NCBI GenBank assembly: GCA_003439945.1
Contig: QVRM01001384.1
Span: 62,001-126,000, forward strand
Direction: 5' to 3'
Source of the DNA: Dermanyssus gallinae
Lineage: Eukaryota > Arthropoda > Arachnida > Mesostigmata > Dermanyssidae
DNA length: 64,000 bases
Part shown: in pieces, positions 22,801-32,899 of the stretch
How positions within the stretch are numbered: position 1 is the stretch's first letter
How the letters are laid out: the number at the start of each line of letters is the position of its first letter
Notes under the pieces: model-generated
What the model saw: the letters and a program-made list of their open reading frames with translations, nothing else
Database searches by the model: none
What the model was told of the DNA's origin: nothing
Position numbers and translations under genes: made by a program

Positions 22801-24380
22801 GTATAACCTCTTGCATGACATGTTAATTTATAACCACATCTTTATTAAAAACGGCCACCATTACGTCAGGGACCCAATCATACAGAAAACCGGTGTCGCC
22901 CAGGGAGACTCGATAAGTCCGTTTCTATTCATCCTATACGTGGCAGGTGTGACGGAAGTTTTACGAAAAGTAAAAGCATGCATGCATTTTATGCTGATGA
23001 CTTGGTCGTTCTCGCAAAATCCCGAGACCACTTACAGTTTTACCTCTGCGAATCGGCAAAGTGGTGCAATGAAAATAGACTGACAATAAATTGAAACATG
23101 ACGAAGGTCCTACGTTTCAGTCGCGGAGGAGCACATGCCATCGCAGATCGCCGTATAAAGATAAGCGGCGCCCCTGTAGAGCTAGTAAGTTACTTCCCAT
23201 ACTTGGGAGTGACGCTAACTTCAAGACTATTGTTTGGATGGCACATAGAAGATAAACGGGCCAATGCAACATCAGCTATAATGCTTCTTGAAGAACTCGC
23301 GCCTCACCTTAAGCTGACAGACCTCAAAAACATCGACCGAGTTAAAAACTGCTTTATACAACGTGCACTTGGACTACCTAGGAATGCATCGGCAACATTA
23401 GCGTTAGCACTATGTCGAGAGAGAACCTTTACGGAGGACCTCATATCTGACGGAATACCATTTAGCGCAGATGCCTTGGACCGATACCTAGTGTTTAGAG
23501 AAGAAAGAAATATTAATTTTGTAATGCAGAACTATACAGAGGGACCAGCGTTCTCCACAAATAAATGGAAAAAGGCTCTACAAACAAATCGGACACTGTT
23601 GTGTAGGATAACCTGGCATGGTTATCACCATTATATATGTCTGAAAGGAGAGTGTTATGAAATTGACGAATGTGTGTGCAAATTTTGTGGAGAATGTAAT
23701 ATCAACCGCTACCACTTGACACGATGCGCGTCAATCGACGCACAATCACTGCAGGAACGTGTAATACCTGCTTATTTGTAACAGTGAATTATAAGACATG
23801 CAAATAACTTGTAACTACCAATGATATGGTGAATAAACTAAATGATATAAGAGAAAAGTTGCATAGAACGCCATTACACTAAAATTAAACTATGGTGCAC
23901 AGTACATGCGATATAACAGATACCTCATGACAAAATCCTCCAGTGCGATCAGCCTCACATCTTTGGGTGATACTAAAGTAATATGTAACCTGTACAGTTG
24001 CAGTCTATTTGTTTTAAGCTGATTGCCGTATCTGTAAATTTGTTTTGCCCATTTAGCAACACTGGAAGAAAGAGTGAAATATAGACAATCAATAATTGTT
24101 TGGCAATAACACTCACGCAAAGTTTACTCTTCGTTGACAAAGGATAAACAAGACGCTCCATGCACCAAGGTGCACTCGTTATTCACACAATTGTCTCTAT
24201 CTTACTTTCTTCTTCTGGTCCTTGCGTTTCTTCTTTTTCTTAGCAGAATCCTCTTCGACATCTTCGGCTCCGGACTCAGCGCCGGAGAAGTCAGAGTCAC
24301 CAACCCAGTCGTCCATGTCAGATAGTTTCAAGCTGGCGCGATTTTTCTGTTAAAGAACGTGTCAAAACATTATGGTGATT

Positions 24381-24436
<56 letters not shown>

Positions 24437-25553
24437 CTTGATTATTGTCGACTACAGGCTATATCGATCCCCACTCACCTTGGTAGCAGCAGAACTCTCT
24501 TTAGGATTTCCGTCTTTGTCTTCTTCGATGCTCTGACCCTGCGCCTCTGCTAAACGTTTCTTGACCATGATTGCGAAATGGTTGATGATTTTGTCTCTCC
24601 GGCTATAAACGTCTTCAGCTTCTTCCGCGGTCAGTGCCTGCAGGACGCCGACATTACGTATATGTTTAATGTCTACAATCATTATTGTCGAGTGAAAAAT
24701 GTCAACGAGCATGTTTAAGTGCCTGCCTATTTCTCTATTGTTTGTGCTTTACATCTCAAATGTCGGATTATCATCAATTAATATCACCGACCGCGGTAAA
24801 ATAGAGTAAAAAGAAAACGCATTTAATTAAAAATAGGGGCTTTGTCTACTAAATAGTAGATGCAGTAAGTCAAATTAACGCGTTTGACAGGAAACAGGTT
24901 GGAAACAGATAGGCACACTATATATTATTTTCTGGAGACAAGAATAATTCTCGGATGCTAAACTAAATCGATATCGAAGAAATGCCACGCAGTTCTGAGC
25001 CTGGAAGTGGGGAGGAATACGGGTTTACTGGGTTTGTAAGTGCCACACGACTTGCTGGTAGCTGCTAGCGACGCATGTGTATTATGCATTCCCCAAACCT
25101 CTTATTTAAAAAAAAAAACTTAATAGAAGCGAACGTTACAAGGTCGGACGAAATCCACTTAACTACTGTCACAATTGTCAGGTAGAAGCTTGTGAACCAT
25201 AATTTCCTTAGAAGGTCAAACCCGTACTTTAGAGCACGGATGCAGCATTTCTTTACATATGGTCAACGATGTAATCTGTTTTATGAATTGGCCCTCCGCT
25301 TTTTCAGATCCTTTAGAAACAAGACTACGCCATAGCTTATTGAATTCAATGTTTGAATAGCAACTTGAACAATGCAGTGTCGTTTTATAAGTTCGCTGTT
25401 CCTCGGCTTCGATACACTCCACTACCAATTCTGGCCCAACCGAGCTGTGATGTATGAGGACGCTGCCGTGGATTATGCCGTCATATTCCAAGTTAAATAT
25501 TTTCCCTTTATCGTGATCCTATTGTGTTTTCACATAATCCAGAGAGGCCTCTA

Positions 25554-25588
<35 letters not shown>

Positions 25589-27196
25589 AGAGAGAGAGAG
25601 AGAGGGGCGGGTATATACGCGAACCTTATATCGTTGTATTGGAGTGAAGTTGTACCACTCGTCAACAGGGTAAGCCTCGAAAACTCCATCAGGGGCCTTT
25701 GAGAACACGTAGTACGAGGCGTTCTCCATCACGCCACCTTCACGAATTCCCTTGAATTTCTTACCTACAAAATTAAAATTATAATTATGAATGCATTATG
25801 GCGTCGCAAAAGTGACACAACTATTCGTTACACAGCCTTTGTAAAATAGGCAACTATATAATTGTTTGAACAGACAAGTCAGTAATATATATATATACAG
25901 GGTGCGTCAGCTAAATCGAGACGAAACGTTATCGCCCGTTTCGCAATTTGTATCTAAATGAAAACGAACATTTCCGTCAATTTTTTTTACGTGCCGTTAG
26001 GTACACTCCTGAGGAACATTTTATTCAATGTAGCCACCACCAGCAGCAATTACACTTTCAATTCTGGCGCGAAAGCGCCCGCAGGCCTTTAAAGTTAGCG
26101 GATTGAGATTCTTGAACGACTCGACAATGGCTCTGCGTAGCGCTTCTGTGTTTGCATGTAGAGACTTGTTAGCCTCTTTCTCAAAAACGCCCCATACATA
26201 GAAGTCCAGGGGATTCAAGTCTGGACTGCTAGGGGACCATATCGTTTTGTCCCAGAACGCCGTCATCTTGCCCCGTAGCCAATACTGGACGAGATTACTG
26301 GTGTGGGCGGGAGCGCCGTCTTGTTGAAAGGCATATTGTCTTCCATTGAACACTCTATCAATCCATGGTTTTACCACGCTTCGCAGAACACGTAAATACA
26401 CTTCCTTTGTTACGGTTTCGTGTCTGTCAAAAAAGTGTGGGGGCATCACGTCTCCTTCATTCGACACAACACTTAGGACGTGCACACTGGCAGGATGTTT
26501 GGTTCTATGCACGATTGGTACATCCTCAGGGTTCTTTGCGAGCCACCGGTCATTTTTCGGGTTATGTTTTTGGTCAATGGTGAAGATTTTTTCGTCGGAG
26601 AAGAATCGAAGATGTCCCGCCATTTCGTGTCTCAAAAACGTAAGGATGAGATGGTAGCAAGTCATCCTCTTATTTTTCGCGGCCTTAGACAACATCTGTC
26701 TGACTTTAAACGTGTAAGACTTGTAGCGCAGTTTTTCATTGATAATCCGACGCTTAGAACAATCACTCATATTGAATTTGATCGCTAAACGGCGCATCGA
26801 TAGACTTGGATCCTTAAAAACGCAGTTTTGCACCATTTTGATCACTTCTGGCGTCCTCACTTCTCGTCGGCGGTTGTGAATCTTCCTTACAGGTGTTGCA
26901 CCACCTAGCCCTGCCTCTTCTGCATCTCTGTAGCGCCGGGCAATGCCGTAGACCGTTGCTCTTTTAAATCCAGTAATGTTGATGATCTCGGCTGGCCGAT
27001 GTCCGGCACGAAGCAATTGGATAACGGTTGCTCTTCGGTCATATTCTGGACCCATGTTGCGGCGGCCGTCCATGATGACAATGTGTTCTTGTTTTATTGT
27101 GAGTGGGCTGTCTGCTAACGCAAACCGATCTGAATTAACGCATTCCGTCTTTGCTGGGTAGCACGCCAAAATTTGTGTAGATTTAGCTGACGCACC

Positions 27197-27230
<34 letters not shown>

Positions 27231-27295
27231 CAGTACAAAGGCTGTATGCTTCCGAGTGTATTTGCATGTACTCATGAATAAAGATATGTGCTTCG

Positions 27296-27334
<39 letters not shown>

Positions 27335-30300
27335 CAATTAAAGAATGTAATAATTTTCACTTCGCCGTAGCATACCCTGTTTGCCACCGACACGTAGTAG
27401 CCAAGGCTGGTCGTCCGGATTATATTTCTTGCGAACGATGCCGTACTTCTTGCGGCGAGCCTCGTCCTGCAACAATGTTTCCACAAATACTTATATATAA
27501 TACTTGTGCACTGATCTACTATATATATAGATGTACTTTTGAGAATAATTTCGTTCTATAATATTGTTTGCATATCTAAACATGCAAACATATTACATAA
27601 TAATAATCTTGCCGCTAATTTCCGACATTTGCCCATCCGAGAAATAGAGAGTCCCCTTTAACCGTAATAACATGCGTCGTGTGGAATGTTAGTGCGGCAT
27701 TCGAGTCAGTCTTTTACATGGAGGACAATAATTCGAGCCCTGACCCTGGGTGCGGTGTCATGGGTCATTTCCCATTCTTGCTGCAATTAGCAGAGCGTGT
27801 TCTTTGCCACGTTGTTTATTTTCAGAGCTGGCCTCTCTTTCGCCTTTAGCTCCTATAAAATCGCCCTGGCCTAAACGAGAGCCGCTAGAGTACCGATTGT
27901 GCGTCAGCATCTGATGAAAAGCCGCTGTGTATTTCAGTGAAGCTATCTATCCTGTCTAAATGAAGACCTACGTAGCACGACGTGCTGGCTGACCGGACCA
28001 CTTGCTACCGTTAGAACAGTATGAAGGTGTAGACACCTCTTGTGGTCTAGAAGGCTTTGCTCTTGGCGGGAGCGCATCAACACAAAGGTGTTCTAGAAGG
28101 CTTTCTTTTATATGCGCCTTTAGTAGGGCGTGACCACGAAGTCGCCGGCGTTGGCCAACGCGTCCGCCTGGTTCTTTGCTGCTATCATGAGGGCGATAGT
28201 CTGATATGTCTGCGAGGTGGCATGCTTGGGCCTTTCTTTTTAAGGTTCTTCGACAACCTACCATGGAAGGCTGTTAGGTACGCTTGTGACGTTTAGATGG
28301 ACGACCACCATTAGCCCGCGACTCCTAGTCGGTATGTCCAGCTCGTTGTTGGACCATTTGGATCGCCGAAAGGATGATGAGATCTTGTTTAAAACCAAAT
28401 TGGTTGCCAGTGTAATTGCTGTTATTCGGCGAACGCTCTTAGACGTAATGTAATGATAGCCTCGAAACATTGTCAAGAATGTTGACAAGAACTATAATTC
28501 TATATGATCAGTTTGGTTTTGAGATAAAAACACCTCGGTGACCTTGCATTTGAGTGAGCATTAATCTTTCCGTAGTATGCTCGTGGCAATGCTCGCAACA
28601 ATTTCCGGATACCGCGGAGGGAGGAATACAGCTTTGTCCTGAGGATTCGCTTGCCTTGAGCCGGGCCGCCGCGTCTGACACCACTGTGAGTGCTCGGCGG
28701 AAGGGGAAACGTAAAGGTGCGATCAAAGACTGGGTATGAAACCGCTAGACGTTGTGTAAATCTCTGGTTCTGTTGTATATATGTAAGGTCTCCAAGCTCT
28801 TGTCAGGAGTCGCCATTTGCGGCTGCATTCTTTCCAAAGTCGGGCAATATACTTGCCTCACCAATGGTTTGGCTGAAAAAAGCGGTCCTCTGAACTCGAG
28901 AATAATGAATAGCAAGTCTTCTTGTCCGTGTACTTGTGAATTCCTCAAAGCGGGAGAACCGTTTGAGGTTCGAGCAGATTTCTTCACGCCCGGTGTGGCA
29001 GATATGAGTGGTTCACAAGGGATACGAGTAGGGAGGTTTATGATACATCAAATTATATGTAGCAAATGATCGCTAAGCTTTTCTTCGTCCTTTAAAACAT
29101 TCCAGTTTAAAATTATATAAGCCATATTGCTGCTGTAGTTGGTGAGGTGTACAGAAAACGCTTTGACAGCCGCATGAAAGGTAGGCCTAGGACTCAACGT
29201 AGGACCTCTGAGGGGTCAAGCTATCTCTGCACGAGGTTTCCGCGCTAGTTAATAGTGGGCTTCACGGTAGTTCTTAATGGCCTACTATTAAGCCCACTGC
29301 CAACAAACTAGATAATAAATGTTTTTAATTTTCTTATAATGACATAATTTCGAGTGATTGGAGGTTTTTAATGGGTTAAAAACTTAATTAGTGAATAAAA
29401 CTCTAACTAACAGCGAGTATTATATAGTATATTATGTACGCAATACCCAACACAAGAGCGCGAATGTATCGAGAAGATATGTGCTGTATATTGCAAATTA
29501 GTAGATAAATGAATATCGTCTTACAAACTAGTTCCGCGTCTTTCTTTAAACATTCAACTATGCGGATACTTATACGACTCACCTTGAGCTCCCGCCCGTA
29601 CTCGGAACCTGCTCCATACTTAGGTAATTCATCGGATTCTGTACGGTATTCTTTCAAGTTGTTTTCACGCTCCATGCGAACTTGGTTCCATTCTGTAAAA
29701 GCGTAGACCAATCATACACAATAAATGAGAAATCTCTTTATATATATCTTTTTTTTTTCAATTATGACTTTAACATATGCACAGTAGTATGTAAAACTTA
29801 GCAACACAATTAAACGTAAATTGCAAGCAGAGCTTAGTCAATTACCACTAGGTATGCACGGCATACCCATCAAAGATCTTCGAGTTGTATATTGCATATG
29901 AATAAATTAGACATGTGCTGTACATTAATAAATGAATTGAATGAAAAGCGTTGTTGTCAGAAACGCAGATTCTAAAAAAAATAAAAAAGCACTAATAAAC
30001 CATCAGTACGACAAATATGTCGTACATTAAGAACATGTTGTCTAAAGCGGTGCCTGGCGTCTCGGGTACTCGCAAAGAGAGAGCAGAAGGAACAAATCCA
30101 ATGTCTGGGCGCAAACATTCATCACTAATTTGTCAAGATTGTTTGTTAATACATTTTATCAGGTAGTTAGCTTTATTAAGTAGATTTATTTTCAAAAAAC
30201 AGTTTAGAAGTTGAACTGCATACGGCCGCTCTGATAACCCCATGATACATGTAACAGGATATACAATTATCCTCTTATATTGTCTGTTCATCTTAGTTAA

Positions 30301-31797
30301 TATAGTCCCAAATCGACATATACCTGTCCAAAACAATATTTGCATGATTTGCTTGTTTTGGAATACCATCGTTGAGTTTGAACCAATCTATACGGTTAAG
30401 ATCGAATAAAAACACCAATATGCATTGCACCAGAAGGGAACAAGAAATTGCCCAGAACAAGAAAAAAACTGATAGTGGCTAAGTACTGTACTACTAAGTG
30501 GTACTTGTAACTACTAGTGTCAAACTCCAGCCAGTTCTTAAAGGAATTAGATAAAGGAGAAGGGTCATATGGATGGTTACTACATGAACTCTACTCATAA
30601 TTGCACCGGTGGGGAAATGCAACATGTGCACAAGTCACTGGAATGCTTATCATTTCCAACACTCCTGTATGGGAGCACTCAGTCAGGCCTGGAGCTTTTT
30701 AAATTTCGAATTTCTCTCTCCTTCTGTTGAACGCCGATGCCAGCTAACCAACCGCTATTGAAATGTGGCTGCACATCTTGACTCCCGATGTAATTATTAT
30801 GCTAAAAATACATAGATAGGTTCTAATGTTTTCAAGTGTGCCTTACATGTGCGCAAAGGTTCACAGCTCCTTGAAACCATCAAAGGCTAGTATGGTAGTA
30901 ATAATAATAATGAATAATGAAAATAAGAAAGCCCGCCTCACACGTTAAAATATGCAATACGCAAACGCTTCAAGTAATGTAATTAGGGCATCTCAAAACA
31001 GGTAAATCTACGTCTGGAACTCAAGCGTGCATCACTTTAGCTGTAAAGGCTCTCAATCGTGAGAATGTCGGTCGATTATGGTTTTAGCGGTAGTAGGAGG
31101 AACACAACAGTCTGTATGTTTTGTAATGATGGCGAACAAATTTGAAATAAAAACGTTTGCTTCTCGAGAGTTTAGCTTTAACCGGAAATGCACGTGGACT
31201 AAGTAAAATCGAGACGCCGTCTACAGACACCAAATATGGTGGTTGGAAAACATTGTTTATATATCGACATGCATTTTAGACGTTTGTCTGAAAATGCTGG
31301 GCTCGACTACGGCTTGGCGAACAGGAAAGGCGTATGTGTTCGACATCGATATACATTCAAACAAGGCAAATGTTTTGCAAAAGTTCGAAATTCATCAAAC
31401 GACATAGTTGAGGTTTATTTCAAATGAACCGTTCTGTACTAATACATAATATCCGTACTAACATTACTAATACTACTATTTCAAGCAAGCAAGAGCATTA
31501 ACAACGATCTCACGAAAATGCAAACTTGTATTTCGCGAAGCCCTGCTAGTGCTGTGTCCATCACCATGTGTTTAGATTCCTCTGCTTGACACCCGACACA
31601 GAACCATGCGTGTCGAGCGCATCATTAAAGTGTCCGCGCCTCGATCGAAACAGGACAGGACGCCATTAAGCTAAAGAAGACAGCTGTTGCTGCTGCTGAT
31701 GTGCGACTGTGGCGTCGCTGCTGCGATGATAGCTGTCCTCCAATAACCAATACGTAAAGTCGAATAATAGTAATTACTATACAATATAAATATACGA

Positions 31798-31856
<59 letters not shown>

Positions 31857-32148
31857 TATATATGTATATTAATTACTATAGAATTGAACACGACAGAGGC
31901 CGGGGGCTACGACTAGTACAACAACAGCGCGGCGCGTCGGCGTGAAAACAAACAAAGCGATCGTTTCGGCCACGTATACACGTATATCCAGGACATAAGG
32001 GATGATTATATCGTTTCGGCCACGTATACACGTATATCCAGGACATAAGGGAGATTAGGGTGAAAAATCAACTACTACGCTCAGCAAACGGCAACACAGC
32101 AGCAGGTCAACAAAACAGATGATTTCCAACTACCAGCTGATGATATAT

Positions 32149-32208
<60 letters not shown>

Positions 32209-32542
32209 TGCCTGGATGTAGTTGACGTCGTCATCATGACTGAGATTTCACTACTATTATTATTATTATCGATTGGCCACAATAATTATATAATATATAA
32301 TTATTGTAGCTGATAGCAACCGAACCCTTGGATGAAGTGATCATCGTCACTGCTGGTCGCGTATCGAAGAAGAAGAAGAAGAAGAACGTACCCACAATGG
32401 TTTGGTTCCGACTTTGCATGAAGCGCATGACGTGATGTCGCCGCTTGGTGGCCTTCGGCACTCGGACGACGAACTCTTGTGAGCTCACGACGGCCGCCGA
32501 TTTCGCTGGGCTGGACCCGCTCGGGCCCCCCAAACGAGACAT
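16889..32542 (-). CDS. GTF2F1: General transcription factor IIF subunit alpha (RAP74), complete 12-exon coding region
   Basis: TFIIF alpha pairs with TFIIF beta, binds RNA polymerase II, and acts in nuclear initiation and elongation; its C-terminus recruits the CTD phosphatase FCP1. Coding exons (minus strand, in order): 32392-32542, 29583-29692, 27376-27466, 25625-25764, 24479-24637, 24206-24346, 22123-22267, 21418-21516, 20166-20368, 18928-19127, 17439-17738, 16889-17060. They sum to 1911 bases, 636 residues plus stop; all introns are GT-AG and every phase agrees. Residues about 22-190 are the dimerisation domain (FVVRVPK, ARRKKYGIVRKKYNPDDQPW, EWYNFTP, LTAEEAE). An acidic and Ser-rich middle follows, with EVDYMTSGSESS as in animal RAP74. 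About 573-636 is the winged helix (YLMRKPMTTTELL, LSSEQLVN, AQILKRLNPEK). Human RAP74 is about 517 residues; the extra length is mostly low-complexity Gly/Ser/Asn in exon 11. The start is the only Met that gives the conserved N-terminus. The gene lies opposite SAP30BP. Confidence 0.96.
17445..17665 (-). repeat. Gly/Ser/Asn low-complexity insert in TFIIF alpha exon 11
   Basis: Within the coding exon, a run of about 70 residues made of Ser-Asn, then Gly-Gly-Ser and Gly-Gly-Leu units, sits just before the winged-helix domain (NSSNNSNNNNASGGG at its start). It is in frame and keeps the exon phase. Vertebrate proteins have a Ser/Thr/Pro-rich linker here. It is likely a flexible tether. Confidence 0.85.
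17880..18105 (-). mobile_element. tRNA-derived SINE (SINE-A) inserted beside SINE-B sequence
   Basis: On the minus strand the head reads GGTGGCGTGGTGCATTCG (A-box-like) and GGTTCGATCCC (consensus B box, about 18020-18030). A body of about 100 bases follows, ending near AAGATATCTCAACG. A duplication of AGATATCTCAACG (with one mismatch) flanks it at about 17899-17911 and 18102-18115. A very similar copy is at 55332-55500. It lies in intron 10 of TFIIF alpha. Confidence 0.7.
18104..18279 (-). mobile_element. SINE-B copy, 3' part replaced by SINE-A
   Basis: Minus strand: GGTCTAGGGG head at about 18279-18270, then GATCTCTGTTGTTGATCGAAT, a GATGATAAATTATGCCG body and CCCTAAATATC, after which SINE-A begins. 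The usual SINE-B 3' sequence (CGGCCCTCGGTGCA) is not recognised beyond SINE-A, so the tail is lost or replaced. A 20-base TA tract abuts the head. Confidence 0.6.
18298..18926. other. Rest of TFIIF alpha intron 10
   Basis: AT-rich, with a 78-codon minus-strand open frame of no recognised motif. Nothing else seen. Confidence 0.4.
19841..19937. repeat. Multi-armed palindrome built on CATTGGTACA
   Basis: Four alternating copies of a CATTGGTA word form nested inverted repeats. CATTGGTACAACCCAAAG (19841-19858) pairs with CTTTGTGTTGTACCAATG downstream. ACCAATGGATGTAC (about 19880-19893) is perfectly inverted as GTACATCCATTGGT (19898-19911). A fourth arm ends ACCCAAAGACTGTTGTACCAATG at about 19937. 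It lies in intron 9 of TFIIF alpha. Confidence 0.85.
20053..20124 (-). mobile_element. tRNA-like SINE head of a third type
   Basis: Minus strand: GACCGAGTGGTGGCCCGCG (D-arm-like), then GGCTCGATTCC (B box, about 20074-20064). The A/B-box spacing fits a tRNA-like promoter. The head differs from SINE-A and SINE-B, and the body is not resolved. Confidence 0.45.
20812..21306 (-). mobile_element. SINE-B copy split by an R1-clade 3' end
   Basis: Minus strand from 21306: GGTGGCGTGCGTGGGTGGTC, GCGCTAATCATGGTTGTCATCT (21264 side), then the insertion 21039-21263, then GGTTCGATCCC (B box, about 21012-21002) and the usual body, ending CCTCGGTGCA and GGGACGG near 20812. The insertion separates the A-box and B-box halves, which reads as one SINE once it is removed. 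Confidence 0.75.
21039..21263 (+). mobile_element. R1-clade LINE, 3' end only, nested in SINE-B
   Basis: The 12-base duplication AGATGACAACCA flanks it at 21027-21038 and 21264-21275. The body has GTGCCACACAATTCCGAACC, then GGATTTTAGCGGGAGACAGT and CCCACACTAG, ending in an A-rich tail. The same order occurs at the 3' end of the 9933-12194 R1-clade copy (TTTTTAGTGGGTTTGAGAGT, CCCACACTAC) and at 24981-25122. Confidence 0.75.
22274..23785 (+). mobile_element. Non-LTR retrotransposon, RT domain, in TFIIF alpha intron 6
   Basis: Frames read NNRSAGPDQIVYEHLK (fingers), then ADALKFVLDHVEERKAQGEM and FADFKTAFDCVPRDRLLQVI (the palm block with its catalytic Asp), KTGVAQGDSISPFLFILY, and, in a shifted frame, YADD at 22990-23001. 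The next frame, 23098-23781, has SYFPYLGVTLTSRLLFGW, then NIDRVKNCFIQRALGLPR, then a C-terminal knuckle CVCKFCGECNINRYHLTRC. At least three frameshifts make it inactive. It runs opposite to the host gene. The clade was not assigned. Confidence 0.8.
24382..24432. repeat. (TA)n tract in the short intron 5 of TFIIF alpha
   Basis: 51 bases of TA fill more than a third of a 132-base intron (24347-24478), about 35 bases from the acceptor on the gene's strand. Length variation here would change intron size directly. Confidence 0.95.
24960..25122 (+). mobile_element. R1-clade LINE, 3' end only
   Basis: ATGCCACGCAGTTCTGAGCC, then GGGTTTACTGGGTTTGTAAG and GCATGTGTATTATGCATTCC, ending in an A11 tail at about 25109-25120. 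The GTGxATTATGCATT word and the order match the 3' end at about 12050-12194 and the nested copy at 21039-21263. It lies in intron 4 of TFIIF alpha; a target-site duplication was not clear. Confidence 0.65.
25123..25556. other. Rest of TFIIF alpha intron 4
   Basis: No gene. A 91-codon minus-strand frame at 25216-25491 has no recognised motif. Confidence 0.4.
25557..25605. repeat. Compound (TA)n-(GA)n microsatellite
   Basis: About 28 bases of TA followed by 18 of GA, 20 bases from the exon 4 donor of TFIIF alpha. Confidence 0.95.
25898..27199 (-). mobile_element. Mariner-like DD37D DNA transposon, apparently complete
   Basis: The element is 1302 bp. A perfect 20-base terminal inverted repeat, CAGGGTGCGTCAGCTAAATC, is at 25898-25917 and, inverted, at 27180-27199. 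TA lies directly outside both ends (25896-25897 and 27200-27201), in longer TA microsatellites, as expected for TA-targeting IS630-Tc1-mariner elements. It holds one full-length transposase frame in the minus orientation. It is in intron 3 of TFIIF alpha, in the same direction as that gene. Confidence 0.92.
26021..27073 (-). CDS. Mariner-superfamily transposase, DD37D type, uninterrupted
   Basis: 350 codons from Met to stop. The frame stays open further upstream, but this ATG (MDGRRNMGPEYDRRATVIQL) gives a normal transposase length and lies inside the inverted repeats. Residues about 14-50 form the first helix-turn-helix (RAGHRPAEIINITGFKRATV). The catalytic triad is D160 (FFSDEKIF), D252 (QQDGAPAH) and D290 (SPDLNPLDFYVWG), with 37 residues between the second and third acids. 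That spacing and the last motif fit the DD37D (maT-like/mosquito-type) group of IS630-Tc1-mariner. It cuts and pastes the element in the nucleus. No frameshift or stop is seen, so activity is possible but untested. Confidence 0.92.
   Translation of the reverse strand: MDGRRNMGPEYDRRATVIQLLRAGHRPAEIINITGFKRATVYGIARRYRDAEEAGLGGATPVRKIHNRRREVRTPEVIKMVQNCVFKDPSLSMRRLAIKFNMSDCSKRRIINEKLRYKSYTFKVRQMLSKAAKNKRMTCYHLILTFLRHEMAGHLRFFSDEKIFTIDQKHNPKNDRWLAKNPEDVPIVHRTKHPASVHVLSVVSNEGDVMPPHFFDRHETVTKEVYLRVLRSVVKPWIDRVFNGRQYAFQQDGAPAHTSNLVQYWLRGKMTAFWDKTIWSPSSPDLNPLDFYVWGVFEKEANKSLHANTEALRRAIVESFKNLNPLTLKACGRFRARIESVIAAGGGYIE
27200..27229. repeat. (TA)n microsatellite at transposon right end
   Basis: About 30 bases; contains the TA target duplication. 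Confidence 0.95.
27231..27300 (+). repeat. Interspersed repeat 3' end with AATAAAG, copy 2
   Basis: CAGTACAAAGGCTGTATGCT, TACTCATGAATAAAG, then TGTGCTTCGTTCAT and a TA tract (27299-27333). Copy 1 is at 87-176 and copy 3 at 40960-41041. It lies between the transposon and exon 3 of TFIIF alpha. Confidence 0.65.
27540..29400. other. TFIIF alpha intron 2, mostly unrecognised
   Basis: No gene is supported. Open frames of 70-105 codons occur on both strands over 27968-29069. A direct repeat TCTAGAAGGCTTT lies near 28043 and 28090. Balanced GC over 27960-28990 hints at an old mobile-element remnant, but no family is recognised. An imperfect hairpin (AGTGGGCTT...AAGCCCACT) lies at about 29254-29300. 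Confidence 0.35.
29700..31800. other. TFIIF alpha intron 1, left part
   Basis: AT-rich and unrecognised. A 63-codon plus-strand frame at 31236-31427 (LDYGLANRKGVCVRHRYTF) matches no family I know. Confidence 0.35.
31804..31854. repeat. (TA)n microsatellite
   Basis: 51 bases of TA in intron 1 of TFIIF alpha. Confidence 0.95.
31961..32052. repeat. 42-bp near-perfect tandem duplication
   Basis: The unit at 31961-32002 (TCGTTTCGGCCACGTATACA...) recurs at 32011-32052, period 50. Each unit contains CGTATACACGTATA. It lies about 350 bases inside intron 1 from TFIIF alpha exon 1. Confidence 0.95.
32153..32206. repeat. (TA)n microsatellite
   Basis: 54 bases of TA in TFIIF alpha intron 1. Confidence 0.95.
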
Positions 32543-32760
32543 CGCCTTGGTGCGGGTGCCTCTAGGTAGGTAGGTAGTTAGCTAGGTAGGTGTCTTAAGG
32601 GGTGATGTAGATTGATATTATTGTTGCTGCTGTTGTCGTAGTCGGTGACGACGGCACCGTTCCTGCTGCTGCTTTTGTGGTTGTTGTTGTTGTCGTCGTC
32701 GTTCTTGTTGCTCTTGTTGTTGTTATTGTTGTGACTTGCAGATGGCAGTAACAAAGCCAA
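32543..32760 (-). promoter_or_regulatory. Presumed 5' UTR and proximal upstream region of TFIIF alpha
   Basis: This directly precedes the start codon on the minus strand. It holds a (CCTA)n-type run (32561-32592) and AAC/GAC-type trinucleotide arrays on the gene strand (32630-32740). No TATA or splice site was found in it, so the start site was not located. Confidence 0.4.
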
Positions 32761-32876
32761 TGACACGAAAGCACATCAAACAACACTGCCAAGCCCACGA
32801 ACCGACGACCAGCTGCTGCCAATCGACTAGCTGTTAAAGACTAACTGATTGACAGACTCGCCGCCGCCGCCGCCTG

Positions 32877-32883
32877 TATATAA
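32877..32883 (+). promoter_or_regulatory. TATA-box-like TATATAA after a GCC array
   Basis: TATATAA follows CCGCCGCCGCCGCCTG and points away from TFIIF alpha (plus strand). It could be a core promoter for a divergent transcript between 32.9 and 36 kb, but no coding exon was recognised there. Confidence 0.3.
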
Positions 32884-32899
32884 CAGCCGGGCGACCGGG

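Noticed and set aside
26346..26788. Plus-strand frames of 72-103 codons
   Set aside because: They are antisense shadows of the transposase gene.
27690..27765. tRNA-like segment with AATTCGAGCCC
   Set aside because: The B-box match is imperfect and A-box spacing is poor; not called a SINE or tRNA.
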